Shown: positions 26,737-36,228, numbered from the stretch's first letter. The stretch is 64,000 bases of DNA from Bacilli bacterium (GCA_017544525.1 JAFYEA010000009.1:30356-94355), one strand, 5' to 3'. Translations and numbers: made by a program. Notes: a model not told the origin generated them from the letters alone.

Positions 26737-27829
26737 CTTTATAATTAACTAATTCTTTTATATATTTTTCAGTGTTAGATGATATTAAACCTTCAACATC
26801 ATACATAACATTATTTTCATCAACAAAGTATCTATTACCATAATGTTTATTACCAAGAATATAATATCTACAATTATTAAATATTATTTTTATATCTTCT
26901 TTACTAACGCTTGTTTCTTCTTTCATATTTAATATGTAATTTGGTCTATAATGTCTAAATGTTAATAATTCTTTAGTTATTTCTTCTATTTTATTCTTAT
27001 CAGTTATTTCATATGTATTTTCTTTATATTCTACTTTTATTACATCTACATTTAATTTTACTTTTAAATTTAACTTTCTATTTTCAAATATATTTTCAAT
27101 GTATTTATAAATACTTATCTTATTTTCAAGAAAAACAATAAATGTATTTTCCTCAGGGCTTTCTATATATCCCATAATACCGCCATATAAATATACTTTT
27201 GTATTATTATCAAGAATAAGAGTTACTTGTGGGCCTTTATCATATGATGTAAAATCTTCATGATTATTTACTATAAAATACTTATAGTGAAGAATAGTAT
27301 CTATTTCATTTTTGTCAGTTATTTCTGTAATAACACCATCTTTATTAATAGATAAAGTGTTAGATATTAATGATTTATAAATGTTTTTATCACTATAATT
27401 TAATATTAAATTATACATAAAATCACTAAAATCCTCCGGTATTTCAAAAGTTATGTCATCTTTAATACCAAATTCATCACCCATACTAATCTTAATATTA
27501 TCATTTAAATAAACTTCATATTCATCCATCATATAAACGCAATCACAGGTTTCAAAATCAAAATTAGTCTGCTTAATATTAGAAAAGAATTTCTTTGCTT
27601 TTTTAAAATCCTCGCCAGTTAAATCAAATCTTACTTCATCAACATAATTTCCATTTTTAGTTATATCATTAATTCCTTCAGCTGTTGCTATGTTATATCC
27701 AGGATAAAACTTTATAGTTATTTTATTAATATTATCAATGTGTTCTCCTCTATTATTGAAATATAAAATAGCAAGTATTCCAATTATTAATATTATAATT
27801 ATAGCAATCATTATTATTCTTTTTTTCAT
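26732..27829 (-). CDS. Membrane-anchored extracytoplasmic protein, unknown
   Basis: One N-terminal membrane segment (IIMIAIIIILIIGILAILYF, about residues 4-24) anchors an outer domain of about 340 residues. No family is recognised. The outer part is beta-rich and looks like a repeated fold: ITIKFYPGYNIATAEGINDI and LNVDVIKVEYKENTYEITDK. A CDCVYMMDEY segment near residue 95 has two Cys. The frame runs to a GTG at 27838, but ATG 27829 is placed 5 bases after AGGTGAAT and is the better start. Transcribed alone between two hairpins. Confidence 0.68.
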   Translation of the reverse strand: MKKRIIMIAIIIILIIGILAILYFNNRGEHIDNINKITIKFYPGYNIATAEGINDITKNGNYVDEVRFDLTGEDFKKAKKFFSNIKQTNFDFETCDCVYMMDEYEVYLNDNIKISMGDEFGIKDDITFEIPEDFSDFMYNLILNYSDKNIYKSLISNTLSINKDGVITEITDKNEIDTILHYKYFIVNNHEDFTSYDKGPQVTLILDNNTKVYLYGGIMGYIESPEENTFIVFLENKISIYKYIENIFENRKLNLKVKLNVDVIKVEYKENTYEITDKNKIEEITKELLTFRHYRPNYILNMKEETSVSKEDIKIIFNNCRYYILGNKHYGNRYFVDENNVMYDVEGLISSNTEKYIKELVNYKE

Positions 27830-27865
27830 ACTATTCACCTATTATAATTATAAAATTTAAGCAAA

Positions 27866-27889
27866 TAAAAAGCAAGATAACTTGCTTTA
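27866..27889 (-). terminator. Terminator after the DUF362 gene
   Basis: Minus-strand AAGCAAGTTATCTTGCTT hairpin followed by TTTATTTGC. Confidence 0.6.
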
Positions 27890-28774
27890 TTCTTCATCAA
27901 CATTTATTAATTCATATTCCTTAGTACCAAAGCCTAATTCATTTGCAACATCTATAGTATAAGTTCCATGTCTTGAATTAACTCTTTCTAAGAAATGTCC
28001 TTTTCCTTCATCATCTGAAGAAGTAACTAAATCAATACATGCTTGATCTATAGCTACAGGATCTAATGAAGAAAGAATTCCTATATCTTTCATACAAGGA
28101 TCTTCTGCAACAGCACAACAGTCACAATCTACACTCATATTTTTCATTACATTTATATAAATAATATTACCTCTAAATAAATTGTGAACTGAACTGGCAG
28201 CATCAGCCATACTTTCTAAAAATGCATCTTGTTCTGGTAAATTTTCCCATAATATTTCTGCATTATCAGTAAATCCTGCTGAATGTATATATGCTTTACC
28301 TCTTCTTGAAGCACAACCAATTGATAATTGTTTTAAAGCTCCTCCATATCCACCCATTGGATGCCCTTTAAAATGCGATAATACTAACATAGAATCATAA
28401 TTTTTAATATGTGATCCTACATAATTTTTTTGAATTCTTTTACCATTTGGAATATGAAGAGTTATATCCCCTTCTTCATCCATAATATCAACATTATAAT
28501 ACTTATCCCATCCATGTTTATGAATTAATCTTTTATGATCGTAGTTATTTGTTCTTTCTCCTTCATACGCAGTATTACATTCAACAACAGTAGCATCTAA
28601 TTTATTAACCAAATCTTTCATAAAATCAGGTCTTAAATAATTTTGATTTCCTTTTTCTCCACTATGTAATTTAACTGCTACTTTACCAGTTAGTTCTTTT
28701 CCAAGAACTTCATACATTCTTATTAAACTTTCAGGTGTTATTTCTTTTGTAAAATACACTTTTGATTTTGTCAT
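27887..28774 (-). CDS. DUF362-domain protein
   Basis: A DUF362-family protein, 295 residues, with no attached ferredoxin domain. Family features: KVAVKLHSGEKGNQNYLRPD near the N-terminus, VVECNTAYEGERTN, SHFKGHPMGGYGGALKQLSIG, and the C-terminal signature VDCDCCAVAEDP followed by DIGILSSLDPVAIDQACIDL. The clustered Cys and His residues suggest metal or iron-sulfur binding. The biochemical role of the family is not settled; some members are annotated as iron-sulfur or corrinoid-related. Cytoplasmic, no signal peptide. Its own terminator follows, and aqp lies upstream behind another hairpin. Confidence 0.82.
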   Translation of the reverse strand: MTKSKVYFTKEITPESLIRMYEVLGKELTGKVAVKLHSGEKGNQNYLRPDFMKDLVNKLDATVVECNTAYEGERTNNYDHKRLIHKHGWDKYYNVDIMDEEGDITLHIPNGKRIQKNYVGSHIKNYDSMLVLSHFKGHPMGGYGGALKQLSIGCASRRGKAYIHSAGFTDNAEILWENLPEQDAFLESMADAASSVHNLFRGNIIYINVMKNMSVDCDCCAVAEDPCMKDIGILSSLDPVAIDQACIDLVTSSDDEGKGHFLERVNSRHGTYTIDVANELGFGTKEYELINVDEE

Positions 28775-28788
28775 ATTTTTCCTTTCTT

Positions 28789-28818
28789 TAAAAAAGAGTC
28801 ATTAATGACTTCTTTTTT
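28789..28818 (-). terminator. Terminator after the aquaporin gene
   Basis: Minus-strand AGTCATTAATGACT palindrome followed by CTTTTTTTA. Confidence 0.6.
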
Positions 28819-29491
28819 TATTTACTGGTGTTGCATTTAAATATTTAAATACAAATGCCGCTAATGTTGCCCCTAGTAATGGGAATACAATAAATACCCA
28901 AACTTGGCAAAGTGCATCTCCACCTGCAAAAACTGCTGGTGATAAACTTCTTGCTGGGTTAACTGAAGTACCAGTTAATCTAATACCTAGCAAATGTACA
29001 AAAGCTAATGTTAAACCAATTACTAAACCAGCAACATTTGATTTTGATTCATCATTTGTAACGCCAAGAATAGTATAAACAAATATAAATGTTAATACTA
29101 TTTCAGTAATTGCAGCACCTAATAGTGTAATTTCTGTTGAAGATAAAACACCATATCCATTTGCACCTAATGATTGAGTTACAATACTTGTATTATTAAT
29201 AATAATATTTAATATTGCAGTACCAGCAAAAGCACCTGCTACTTGTGAAACAACATAACCACAGAATTCTTTAACACTTAATTTTCCAGTTATTAACATA
29301 GCAAGTGAAACTGCTGGGTTAACATGACATCCTGAAATATTACCAATAACATATGCCATAGCAACAATAGCAAGACCAAATGCTAATGCAGTAGCAACTA
29401 AGTTACCACCTGATACAACAGCAATTCCAGTACCAAATAAAACTAATGTTAAAGTACCAATAAATTCTGCAATATATTTTTTCATACACAT
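28802..29491 (-). CDS. MIP-family aquaporin, AqpZ-like
   Basis: A channel of the major intrinsic protein family with six membrane helices. Both NPA boxes are present: SGCHVNPAVSLAM near residue 57 and TSVNPARSLSPA near 178. The selectivity residues look like those of water channels: Phe in ALAFGLAI, His in FVHLLGI, a Thr in TGTSVNP and the Arg after the second NPA. This points to AqpZ-like water permeation rather than the glycerol-type GlpF. 229 residues is typical. AAAGGA precedes the first ATG; a second ATG two codons on is possible. Single-gene transcript. Confidence 0.9.
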   Translation of the reverse strand: MCMKKYIAEFIGTLTLVLFGTGIAVVSGGNLVATALAFGLAIVAMAYVIGNISGCHVNPAVSLAMLITGKLSVKEFCGYVVSQVAGAFAGTAILNIIINNTSIVTQSLGANGYGVLSSTEITLLGAAITEIVLTFIFVYTILGVTNDESKSNVAGLVIGLTLAFVHLLGIRLTGTSVNPARSLSPAVFAGGDALCQVWVFIVFPLLGATLAAFVFKYLNATPVNKKRSH

Positions 29492-29548
29492 ACATATCCT
29501 TTCTTAATTTTATTTTATATTTTATAAATATAAAAATCAATAATTTTA

Positions 29549-30994
29549 TTATTTAAATAATTTCTTAAATACGTAGTTAACTAGTTTAGTAGTACTTTTA
29601 TTAATAATTTTATCTTCTATTTTCTTAGCAGTTTTATTCTTTTTATTTGTTTTCTTAGAATCATTCTTGTCTTCTTTCTTTTCTTTTTCTGCTTCTTTTG
29701 TTTGTTCTTCTTTAGTTTTCTCAATTTTTTCAAAAGCACTTTCTTCATCTATTACTTTGTCATACTTTTGATATAATCTACTTTTCTTTATTAATTCTTT
29801 TCTTTCTTCATCAGTTATAGTTCCCATTCTACTTTGTGGAGGCAATATAGTTACTTTCTCAACTATTTCCGGTTCACCTTTTTCATTTTGAAAAGATACT
29901 AATGCTTCTCCTGTTCCAAGTAATCTTATAACTTCAGCAGCATCAAAATTAGGATTTTTTCTAAACGCTTTAGCCGCTACCACTATACTCTTTTCATCAG
30001 TAGAAGTATATGCTCTTAATACATGTTGTACTCTATTACCAAGTTGACTTAAAATATCATCTTTTATATCAGTTGGACTTTGACTAATAAAGTATACCCC
30101 TATTCCCTTAGATCTAATTAATTTAACAATACTTGTTAATTGTTTAATATAACTATCTTTCATTTCACTGAATATTAAATGTGCTTCATCAAAGAAAAAC
30201 ACTAATTTTGGTTTATTTAAATCGCCTACTTCAGGCATTTCATTATATATAGTTGTTAATAACCATAATAGGAAAACAACATACATAGTAGAATTTTTAA
30301 ATAAGTCTACTGCATCTAATATATTGATATATCCATAACCATTATTTGAATCATATTTCATAAAATCTTTAATATCAAATGATGGTTTACCAAAGAATAA
30401 ATTGCCACCAGCATCATTTAAATTAAGAACAGCTCTTTTAATTGTGGTAATACTTTGTGTAGGTATATTTCCATATTTACTAGAATATTCTTTTCTCTTA
30501 TCATTAACATATCCAAGCATAGAATCTAGATCATTTAAATCTATTAATTCTAATTTTTCCACCTCAGATATTTTAAATACTACTCCTAATATTTCTTCTT
30601 GAGAATCAGTTAAATCCAATAATCTTGCTAAAAGTCTAGGTCCTACTGAAGAAACTGTTGTCCTAATAGGATGTCCTCTTTTACCAAACACATCATAATA
30701 TGTTGTAGGAAAGCTTTTGAATTCAAAGTCTTCTAGTTCTAGGTTTTTAACCCTTTTTAATACATTTTCGCTTTCTTCTCCAGGAAAAGCCATTCCTGCT
30801 AAATCACCTTTTACATCAACTAGAAATACAGGAACCCCCGCTTCTGAAAAACTTTCAGCCATTACTTTTAATGTCACTGTTTTACCACTACCAGATGCGC
30901 CAGTTATAATTCCATGACGATTCGCCATATTAGGAAGCAAATATAATTCTTTCTCACTATTCTTTCCTATTAACAACTTTTCATTTCTATACAT
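29549..30994 (-). CDS. HerA-like/DUF853 ATPase
   Basis: A FtsK-HerA superfamily ATPase of the YjgR/DUF853 group. Walker A GASGSGKTVTLKVM is at about residues 34-47 and Walker B VFFFDEAHLIF near 265-275; the signature GRPVFLVDVKGDLAGMA region reads VPVFLVDVKGDLAGMAF. The last about 80 residues are a Lys/Glu-rich low-complexity tail. In bacteria the role is uncertain; DNA translocation or processing is inferred from the fold. AGGAGG precedes the start. It lies 10 bp after ldh in an apparent operon (GT2, zinc-ribbon protein, ldh, herA-like). Confidence 0.88.
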   Translation of the reverse strand: MYRNEKLLIGKNSEKELYLLPNMANRHGIITGASGSGKTVTLKVMAESFSEAGVPVFLVDVKGDLAGMAFPGEESENVLKRVKNLELEDFEFKSFPTTYYDVFGKRGHPIRTTVSSVGPRLLARLLDLTDSQEEILGVVFKISEVEKLELIDLNDLDSMLGYVNDKRKEYSSKYGNIPTQSITTIKRAVLNLNDAGGNLFFGKPSFDIKDFMKYDSNNGYGYINILDAVDLFKNSTMYVVFLLWLLTTIYNEMPEVGDLNKPKLVFFFDEAHLIFSEMKDSYIKQLTSIVKLIRSKGIGVYFISQSPTDIKDDILSQLGNRVQHVLRAYTSTDEKSIVVAAKAFRKNPNFDAAEVIRLLGTGEALVSFQNEKGEPEIVEKVTILPPQSRMGTITDEERKELIKKSRLYQKYDKVIDEESAFEKIEKTKEEQTKEAEKEKKEDKNDSKKTNKKNKTAKKIEDKIINKSTTKLVNYVFKKLFK

Positions 30995-31004
30995 ATAAAC
31001 CCTC

Positions 31005-31916
31005 CTATTTTAATGTTTTATCTATAGCATCTTTAATTACTTTTATTGATTCGTCTAATTTTTTATTTTCTTCCCTAGTTAATGGAATATCTATCTTTTC
31101 ACTTACTCCATCTATTCCAACAATAGTAGGTGTTGATATACAAACATCTCTTTTTTTGTCTAAAGAAGAAACTGATAATATTATTTTCTTATCTTCTAAT
31201 ATTGCATTAGTAATTCTTACCATACATGTTCCTATACCATATGAAGTAGAACCTTTTCTATCAATTACTTCATATGCAGAATTTCTAACACTTTTTTCTA
31301 TTTTATCAAGTTCTTTTTTATTTAAAATATTAGTTATTTTTTTAAATCCAACATTAGCATTACTCCAAGGAATAAATTCAGAATCTCCATGTTCACCTAT
31401 TACATATGCATCTATATCTTTAGAACACATATTTAATTTTTCACCCAAAATATATCTTAATCTTGCAGTATCTAATGCTGCTCCTGTACCTATTACTTTC
31501 TTATATGAAGCGCCACTATATTTATAAGTTAGATATGTCATTACATCCAAAGGATTAGTAGCTATTAAATATATACCTTTGAAACCACTTTTTCTTATTT
31601 CTTTAATAATTGATTTAAATATCTTAGCATTCTTATATACTAAATCCATTCTAGTTTCACCAGGTTTTTGACTAGCACCTGCTGTAATAACAACTATCTT
31701 AGCATCTTTGCATTCATTATAATTACCAACTCTAATATTCATCTTAGATGGAGCATATGGTAAACAATGATTTAAATCCATTACTTCACCAATTGTTTTA
31801 CTTTCATTAATATCAATTAATACTAAATCACTAACATATGTTTTTTGATTAACTAATGCATATGCATAAGCCATACCAACGTTACCACAACCAACCAACA
31901 CAACTTTATTATTCAT
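31005..31916 (-). CDS. ldh: L-lactate dehydrogenase
   Basis: Reduces pyruvate to L-lactate to reoxidise NADH in fermentation. The NAD loop VGCGNVGMAYAYAL is at the N-terminus, substrate-binding Arg occurs in GASQKPGETRMDLV, and the catalytic His is in IGEHGDSEF near residue 175. ATNPLDVMTY is typical of LDH. A malate dehydrogenase is less likely, since the substrate-discriminating loop has Gln (GASQKPGE), the LDH residue. 303 residues, normal. The AAAGGAG site lies in the end of the upstream gene and the ATG overlaps its stop region. Confidence 0.93.
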   Translation of the reverse strand: MNNKVVLVGCGNVGMAYAYALVNQKTYVSDLVLIDINESKTIGEVMDLNHCLPYAPSKMNIRVGNYNECKDAKIVVITAGASQKPGETRMDLVYKNAKIFKSIIKEIRKSGFKGIYLIATNPLDVMTYLTYKYSGASYKKVIGTGAALDTARLRYILGEKLNMCSKDIDAYVIGEHGDSEFIPWSNANVGFKKITNILNKKELDKIEKSVRNSAYEVIDRKGSTSYGIGTCMVRITNAILEDKKIILSVSSLDKKRDVCISTPTIVGIDGVSEKIDIPLTREENKKLDESIKVIKDAIDKTLK

Positions 31917-31917
31917 A

Positions 31918-32658
31918 TTAATACTCCTTTAGATTATTTAAAAACCATATTCTTTTTACGAATTCAACACCGCTAGATGGTACTATTAAACTTCCACTAC
32001 AATATTCGCATCCCTTAGAATCAATATCTTTGATAGGTGCTCCACAATTAGGACAATTAAGGCCTAATACTCTTATTCTATGTTCTCCATATAATTTAGC
32101 ATCTATTACATGTATAAATTCTGTTTTATATCTAGTTTGTTTTTTTCTACCTATTTTACCTTTTTCACGAGTAAAATATTCTAAAGATGTTTGAAATTGC
32201 ATTGTTGCTGTTTCGTTATGTTTTTCATATTTACTTAATACTGTTTTATGAAATACTATATTATCACATACAAATTTGTCATTTTTTAAATCTTCTATTT
32301 TACTAGCTACATAATTATATATTTTTTCATTTTTATTTTTTAGTAAATCTATATTTTTACTCTCAATAGCATTTAGTACATTAGTTATATTAGCTTCTGC
32401 ACTTGCTTTTAATTCGTTTATATTTAGATTAGGAAAATCTCTTTTTATTTGATCTAAATATACATTTTCCATAGAATAAACTGTCTTATGCATTTCTGAA
32501 TCAGCTATTCTGCTCTTCTCAATTGCTTCTTTTAATGACGTTGTATCAAAGTATTCTTTTAAAAATCCTCTTACTTTAGCAACAATAAATATTGATACTC
32601 CTAATATCACTATCAAAAGAAGAGCAATTAATACTAATTTAATTATTATATAATTCAT
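31918..32658 (-). CDS. Membrane protein with Tim44-like domain and zinc ribbon
   Basis: An N-terminal membrane segment (about residues 4-28), a helical region, and a Tim44-like domain (DSEMHKTVYSMENVYLDQIK through YGEHRIRVLGL) are followed by a zinc ribbon with four Cys in CPNCGAPIKDIDSKGCEYC near residue 205-225. This arrangement is known in uncharacterised Bacillota proteins, whose Tim44-like part may bind membranes or lipids. 246 residues. Its stop codon is 1 bp from the ldh start, but a role linked to lactate metabolism is not implied by the domains. Confidence 0.75.
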   Translation of the reverse strand: MNYIIIKLVLIALLLIVILGVSIFIVAKVRGFLKEYFDTTSLKEAIEKSRIADSEMHKTVYSMENVYLDQIKRDFPNLNINELKASAEANITNVLNAIESKNIDLLKNKNEKIYNYVASKIEDLKNDKFVCDNIVFHKTVLSKYEKHNETATMQFQTSLEYFTREKGKIGRKKQTRYKTEFIHVIDAKLYGEHRIRVLGLNCPNCGAPIKDIDSKGCEYCSGSLIVPSSGVEFVKRIWFLNNLKEY

Positions 32659-32686
32659 AATATCATCCCAATCTAACTTTATTTTA

Positions 32687-33358
32687 TCATAATTTTTTAT
32701 GTGCTAGTATAACTTTATATACTTTAATAGAATCTTTAATGGCTTTAAAAGTAGTAGTATGTTTATCAAAATATATAGTTTCTATTTCTACTTCTATTAT
32801 TTTTATTTTCTTCTTAGTTAATGTTAATAGAACATTCATTTCATATTCAAATCTGTCACCTGAAATATTTAACATTTCATCTATTAAGTCAACATAAAAA
32901 CCTCTTAATCCTGTTTGAGTATCATATATCTTTACACCACTTACTTTGTTAAATACTTTTCTAGTTATACTATTACCTATTTTACTTTTTATTGGGGTAT
33001 TCTTATCAAATTTTCTTCCACCAATAACAAAGCAATCTTTATTCTTTAATGCACATTCAAATACTTTAATAGCATCTCTAACTGTATGCTGTAAATCAGC
33101 ATCCATTGTTACTATTACTACATCTTTATAACAATTTTTTATATATTTAAAACCTGTTTTTAATGCACAACCTTTTCCTTTATTTACTTCATGATTTAAA
33201 ATAGTACATTTATCTTTTATTCTATTAAATATTTCATCACTATTGCTTCCATCATTAACAACTATAATTTCTATTTTCTTTTCTTTTAATTCATCAATTA
33301 ATGATATAAAGTTTTCAGTTGGATTATATGCAGGAATTAGAACAATCATCTTTTCCAT
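32687..33358 (-). CDS. Family 2 glycosyltransferase
   Basis: A GT-A fold glycosyltransferase of family 2. The N-terminus IVLIPAYNPTENFISLIDEL and VVNDGS give the nucleotide-binding elements, DADLQH near residue 83 is the DxD metal site, and TQTGLRGFYVD near 155 is typical of dolichyl/undecaprenyl-phosphate sugar transferases. There are no membrane helices at the C-terminus, so it may be a soluble polyprenyl-phosphate sugar synthase. 223 residues. AAAGGA before the start. It heads a four-gene run with ldh and the HerA-like ATPase. Confidence 0.86.
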   Translation of the reverse strand: MEKMIVLIPAYNPTENFISLIDELKEKKIEIIVVNDGSNSDEIFNRIKDKCTILNHEVNKGKGCALKTGFKYIKNCYKDVVIVTMDADLQHTVRDAIKVFECALKNKDCFVIGGRKFDKNTPIKSKIGNSITRKVFNKVSGVKIYDTQTGLRGFYVDLIDEMLNISGDRFEYEMNVLLTLTKKKIKIIEVEIETIYFDKHTTTFKAIKDSIKVYKVILAHKKL

Positions 33359-33375
33359 ATTAATCCTTTCATATT

Positions 33376-33400
33376 AAAAATGAAGAATTGTTATTCTTCA
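33376..33400 (-). terminator. Terminator after apt
   Basis: Minus-strand TGAAGAATAACAATTCTTCA hairpin followed by TTTTTAA. Confidence 0.6.
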
Positions 33401-33927
33401 TTAATATCTATTATTGAGAATACTTCATCATTATTTAATTCTGCTATATTTATAACAGCACCTACTCCTAATACATTACCGCCCAAATCAGTAATAGCTT
33501 TTTTAATGCCATTAACAGTATTCCCAGTAGCATAAATATCATCAATTATAAAATAATTCTTTCCTTTATATTTACCTTTTACTAATTTAGGTAATTCTAA
33601 ATAATCTTTCCCATATTCTTTTTCATATTCGAATGATGTTTCTACAGTAGTTGGAGGTAATTTACCTTTTTTTCTAACTGGAATAACTCCACATTTCAAT
33701 TTATAAGCAACAGTAGATCCAAACAAAAATCCTCTTGCTTCTGGTGCTACTATATAATCAATAGGTGTATCTTTTAAATACTCTACAAATATATCTATTA
33801 TTTCTTGCAATGTGTTCTTTTGTAATATTAGTGAGTTAATATCAATAAACTCAATTCCTTTTGTTGGAAAATCTTTTTCTGTTCTAAGATTCAAATCACT
33901 TTTTAAACTATTTCTAATTATTTTCAT
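33391..33927 (-). CDS. apt: Adenine phosphoribosyltransferase
   Basis: Salvages adenine to AMP with PRPP. The PRPP loop FIIDDIYATGNTVNGI is at about residues 121-136, with APEARGFLFGSTVAY for the base-binding region and the Apt-type RKKGKLPPTT loop. 178 residues is normal. GGAGGAACAAAA before the ATG, which overlaps the mtnN stop by 4 bases. Its partner mtnN produces adenine, so the overlap couples release and salvage of adenine. In Bacillus, apt lies beside rel; here it is away from it. Confidence 0.95.
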   Translation of the reverse strand: MKIIRNSLKSDLNLRTEKDFPTKGIEFIDINSLILQKNTLQEIIDIFVEYLKDTPIDYIVAPEARGFLFGSTVAYKLKCGVIPVRKKGKLPPTTVETSFEYEKEYGKDYLELPKLVKGKYKGKNYFIIDDIYATGNTVNGIKKAITDLGGNVLGVGAVINIAELNNDEVFSIIDINEE

Positions 33928-34616
33928 TTTTGTTCCTCCATTTTCATAATCATTTTATTTAAAAAATTTGCTATTGTTTTAGAACTAATATTTAAAAACT
34001 CATCATAATCCATTTTGTTTTTACCATTAATAGAATCAGAAATACTTCTAATAACTAAAAATGGTATATTACATAAATAACATACTTGAGCTATACTTGC
34101 TCCTTCCATTTCAACACATAATGCACCAAATTCCTTATTGATATTTTTACTCATTTCTATATCTGTACAAAATATATCTCCAGATGCAATTACACCTAAA
34201 TGAGTGTTTGGTTCATTTAATTGTTTAGCTGTTTTCAATAATTTTTTATTACTTTCAACATATATTCCAACCTTTGGAATATATCCTTTTTTATGATTAA
34301 AAGCAGTTATATCAAAATCATGTTGTACTAGTTTCTCACCAATAACTATATCGCATATATTAACTTCATTAGATATACTTCCTGCTACTCCTATATTAAA
34401 TATATAATCAACATAGAAATTATCTATTAATACTTGTGTACATCTAGCAGCATTTACTTTTCCAACTCCTGATTCTACTAATATACATTTTGTGTTATTA
34501 ACATATCCGAGTGTAAAATCAAGATCATAAATATTTGTTATTTCGTATACTTCAACTTGTTTTAAAAACTCTTTTTCTTCTTCTTCCATTGCAAATATTA
34601 TGCCAACAGTTTTCAT
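33924..34616 (-). CDS. mtnN: 5'-methylthioadenosine/S-adenosylhomocysteine nucleosidase
   Basis: Cleaves MTA and SAH to adenine plus the thio-ribose compounds, recycling products of SAM reactions. Family features: GIIFAMEEEEKEFL, ESGVGKVNAARCTQVLIDNF, NIGVAGSI, and EMEGASIAQVCYLC near residue 172-187 where Glu binds the ribose. The catalytic Asp is in RSISDSIN near 196-199. 230 residues, normal. AAGGGGGG before the start. It overlaps apt by 4 bases and follows the prsW-like gene by 10. Confidence 0.95.
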   Translation of the reverse strand: MKTVGIIFAMEEEEKEFLKQVEVYEITNIYDLDFTLGYVNNTKCILVESGVGKVNAARCTQVLIDNFYVDYIFNIGVAGSISNEVNICDIVIGEKLVQHDFDITAFNHKKGYIPKVGIYVESNKKLLKTAKQLNEPNTHLGVIASGDIFCTDIEMSKNINKEFGALCVEMEGASIAQVCYLCNIPFLVIRSISDSINGKNKMDYDEFLNISSKTIANFLNKMIMKMEEQK

Positions 34617-34626
34617 TTATCCCCCC

Positions 34627-35460
34627 TTATGATATAAAGAAATTAACAATAACGGCTATTACAACTATAACAGCTATTACACCAAATGTTTTTGATAATG
34701 CATACCAATAACTTTCATATGAGTTTACTTTAATAATCTTTGACTCTTTTGATTTTTTTTGCATTACATTTGATCCATCAAAATTGTAAGTTATTTTTGA
34801 TAGTTTTTTTATTAATTTGAAACATATAATATATAATATTATTACAAATACTATAAACAGTACAAGCATTACATTATTTTCACTAAATAAGAAATAATCA
34901 TATATTGTATGAGTAAATATAGGAACAATTAAACTTAATGCTAAATCTTTATTAGAAAATTTTTGATTATTATTAAATTCTGCTTGTTTTGCTCTTCCTA
35001 AATAATAACCCATAATAATCGCATCACAAGCATGTGATGGAACAGTTAAAAATGCTCTTAAAATTCCAACTCCTATTCCATTACTTAAAACATAAATAAT
35101 ATTTTCTACAAGAGCAAATCCTAAAGAAGCAAATACTGCATAAACAATTGCATCATATGGATGATTAAATTCTTCGTTATCATAAATGTGCTTATGTGTA
35201 ATTAACCACTTTGCTCCTTCTTCAATAAGAGCAACTCCCACTAATGTTGCAATAAATAATTTTACTAAATTAGAATTATCTGAAGTAGTAACTATTTTAT
35301 CAACACCTAATTCTAGAATAACAATAGGAATTACTGATAGCATTCCCCATAAAAACAATTTACCTACTATTTTCTTTGGTTCTTTATCTAAATCTTTGTT
35401 ATATACATATAAACATAACAATACCACAGGAAAAACTGCAATATATAATAATACTTCCAT
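34627..35460 (-). CDS. PrsW-type intramembrane glutamic protease
   Basis: A polytopic membrane protein with about seven helices and the PrsW-family motif EEGAKW at about residue 81-86, preceded by the KEPKK segment. The Glu-Glu pair is the presumed catalytic centre of these intramembrane proteases; in Bacillus subtilis PrsW starts RsiW degradation. A second conserved His-bearing segment is FTHTIYDYF near 200. No anti-sigma factor is nearby, so its substrate is unknown. 277 residues. AGGTGA precedes the ATG. It heads the mtnN-apt operon. Confidence 0.85.
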   Translation of the reverse strand: MEVLLYIAVFPVVLLCLYVYNKDLDKEPKKIVGKLFLWGMLSVIPIVILELGVDKIVTTSDNSNLVKLFIATLVGVALIEEGAKWLITHKHIYDNEEFNHPYDAIVYAVFASLGFALVENIIYVLSNGIGVGILRAFLTVPSHACDAIIMGYYLGRAKQAEFNNNQKFSNKDLALSLIVPIFTHTIYDYFLFSENNVMLVLFIVFVIILYIICFKLIKKLSKITYNFDGSNVMQKKSKESKIIKVNSYESYWYALSKTFGVIAVIVVIAVIVNFFIS

Positions 35461-35511
35461 ATAATCACCTACTATAATACGATTATACCAAAATATATAA
35501 AATTATAAAAT

Positions 35512-35546
35512 AAAAAAAGATAAGTTTTCTTTCTTTTTTTATCTTT
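35512..35546 (-). terminator. Terminator after the MBL hydrolase gene
   Basis: Minus-strand AAAGATAAA/TTATCTTTTTTT hairpin across the stop codon, with a loose 18-base loop. Confidence 0.5.
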
Positions 35547-36228
35547 CATATATTTTTACTATTTCAACATTAGAATAATCCATTATTTCTTTCTTTAGTC
35601 CCTCTTCATCGTCTATATGCATTAAATATATTTTCTTACATTTAGGTAAATTGTTCTTTAAATAGTTCCATGAAATATGTACATTTACAGAGTTATATGA
35701 TGTATCAATATATGCTTCATCACAATTATCAATATAGTCTTTAAATGAAGATAGATCTTTTGTATCTCCAGTAAATACACATATCTTATTATTTATTTTA
35801 AATACATATCCATAACAACCATTAACTAAATGTTTGGCATGAGGAGTCCTAATCGTTTTAACTAAATATGGCAATTTAGTATTATCGTCTAGAACTATCA
35901 AATGATACATTTCTTTTCCAACACCACAAATAGTATTTAAATTAATTAAGTCTTCTTTAAGTGAAGACGGAATCATAATGTTACATAATATATCATATGA
36001 ATGAAATAAATGTTGTATCAAGTTTGGTACTCCACTTACATGATCAGCATGCATATGAGTAATAAAAACATTAATCTTATCATATTTTTTAAAATCAATT
36101 ATTTCTTTTATTCTATTCATATTAAGCATAGAACAATCTATAAGTATTAATTCATTATTGTATTCAAAGAATGCATTATTATTTGTTTTTGAAAAACCAG
36201 CGCCATTTCCTATAAATTTAATTTCCAT
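35539..36228 (-). CDS. MBL-fold metallo-hydrolase
   Basis: A metallo-beta-lactamase-fold hydrolase. The zinc motif THMHADHVSG is near residue 58-67, a third His is in RTPHAKHLVNGCYGY, and the Asp bridging ligand in FTGDTKD. The overall layout resembles RNase Z/phosphodiesterase-like proteins (tRNase Z-like short forms), but specific residues for RNase Z cannot be confirmed, so a nuclease call is tentative. The frame extends to a TTG at 36255; ATG 36228 follows AAGGAATGGG and is preferred. It overlaps the flavodoxin gene by 11 bases. Confidence 0.85.
   Translation of the reverse strand: MEIKFIGNGAGFSKTNNNAFFEYNNELILIDCSMLNMNRIKEIIDFKKYDKINVFITHMHADHVSGVPNLIQHLFHSYDILCNIMIPSSLKEDLINLNTICGVGKEMYHLIVLDDNTKLPYLVKTIRTPHAKHLVNGCYGYVFKINNKICVFTGDTKDLSSFKDYIDNCDEAYIDTSYNSVNVHISWNYLKNNLPKCKKIYLMHIDDEEGLKKEIMDYSNVEIVKIYER

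Noticed and set aside
28802..29491. Glycerol facilitator (GlpF)
   Set aside because: The His and Thr of the selectivity region are as in water channels, and glycerol genes are not nearby.
31005..31916. Malate dehydrogenase
   Set aside because: The substrate-specificity loop carries Gln (GASQKPGE), which is the lactate dehydrogenase residue.
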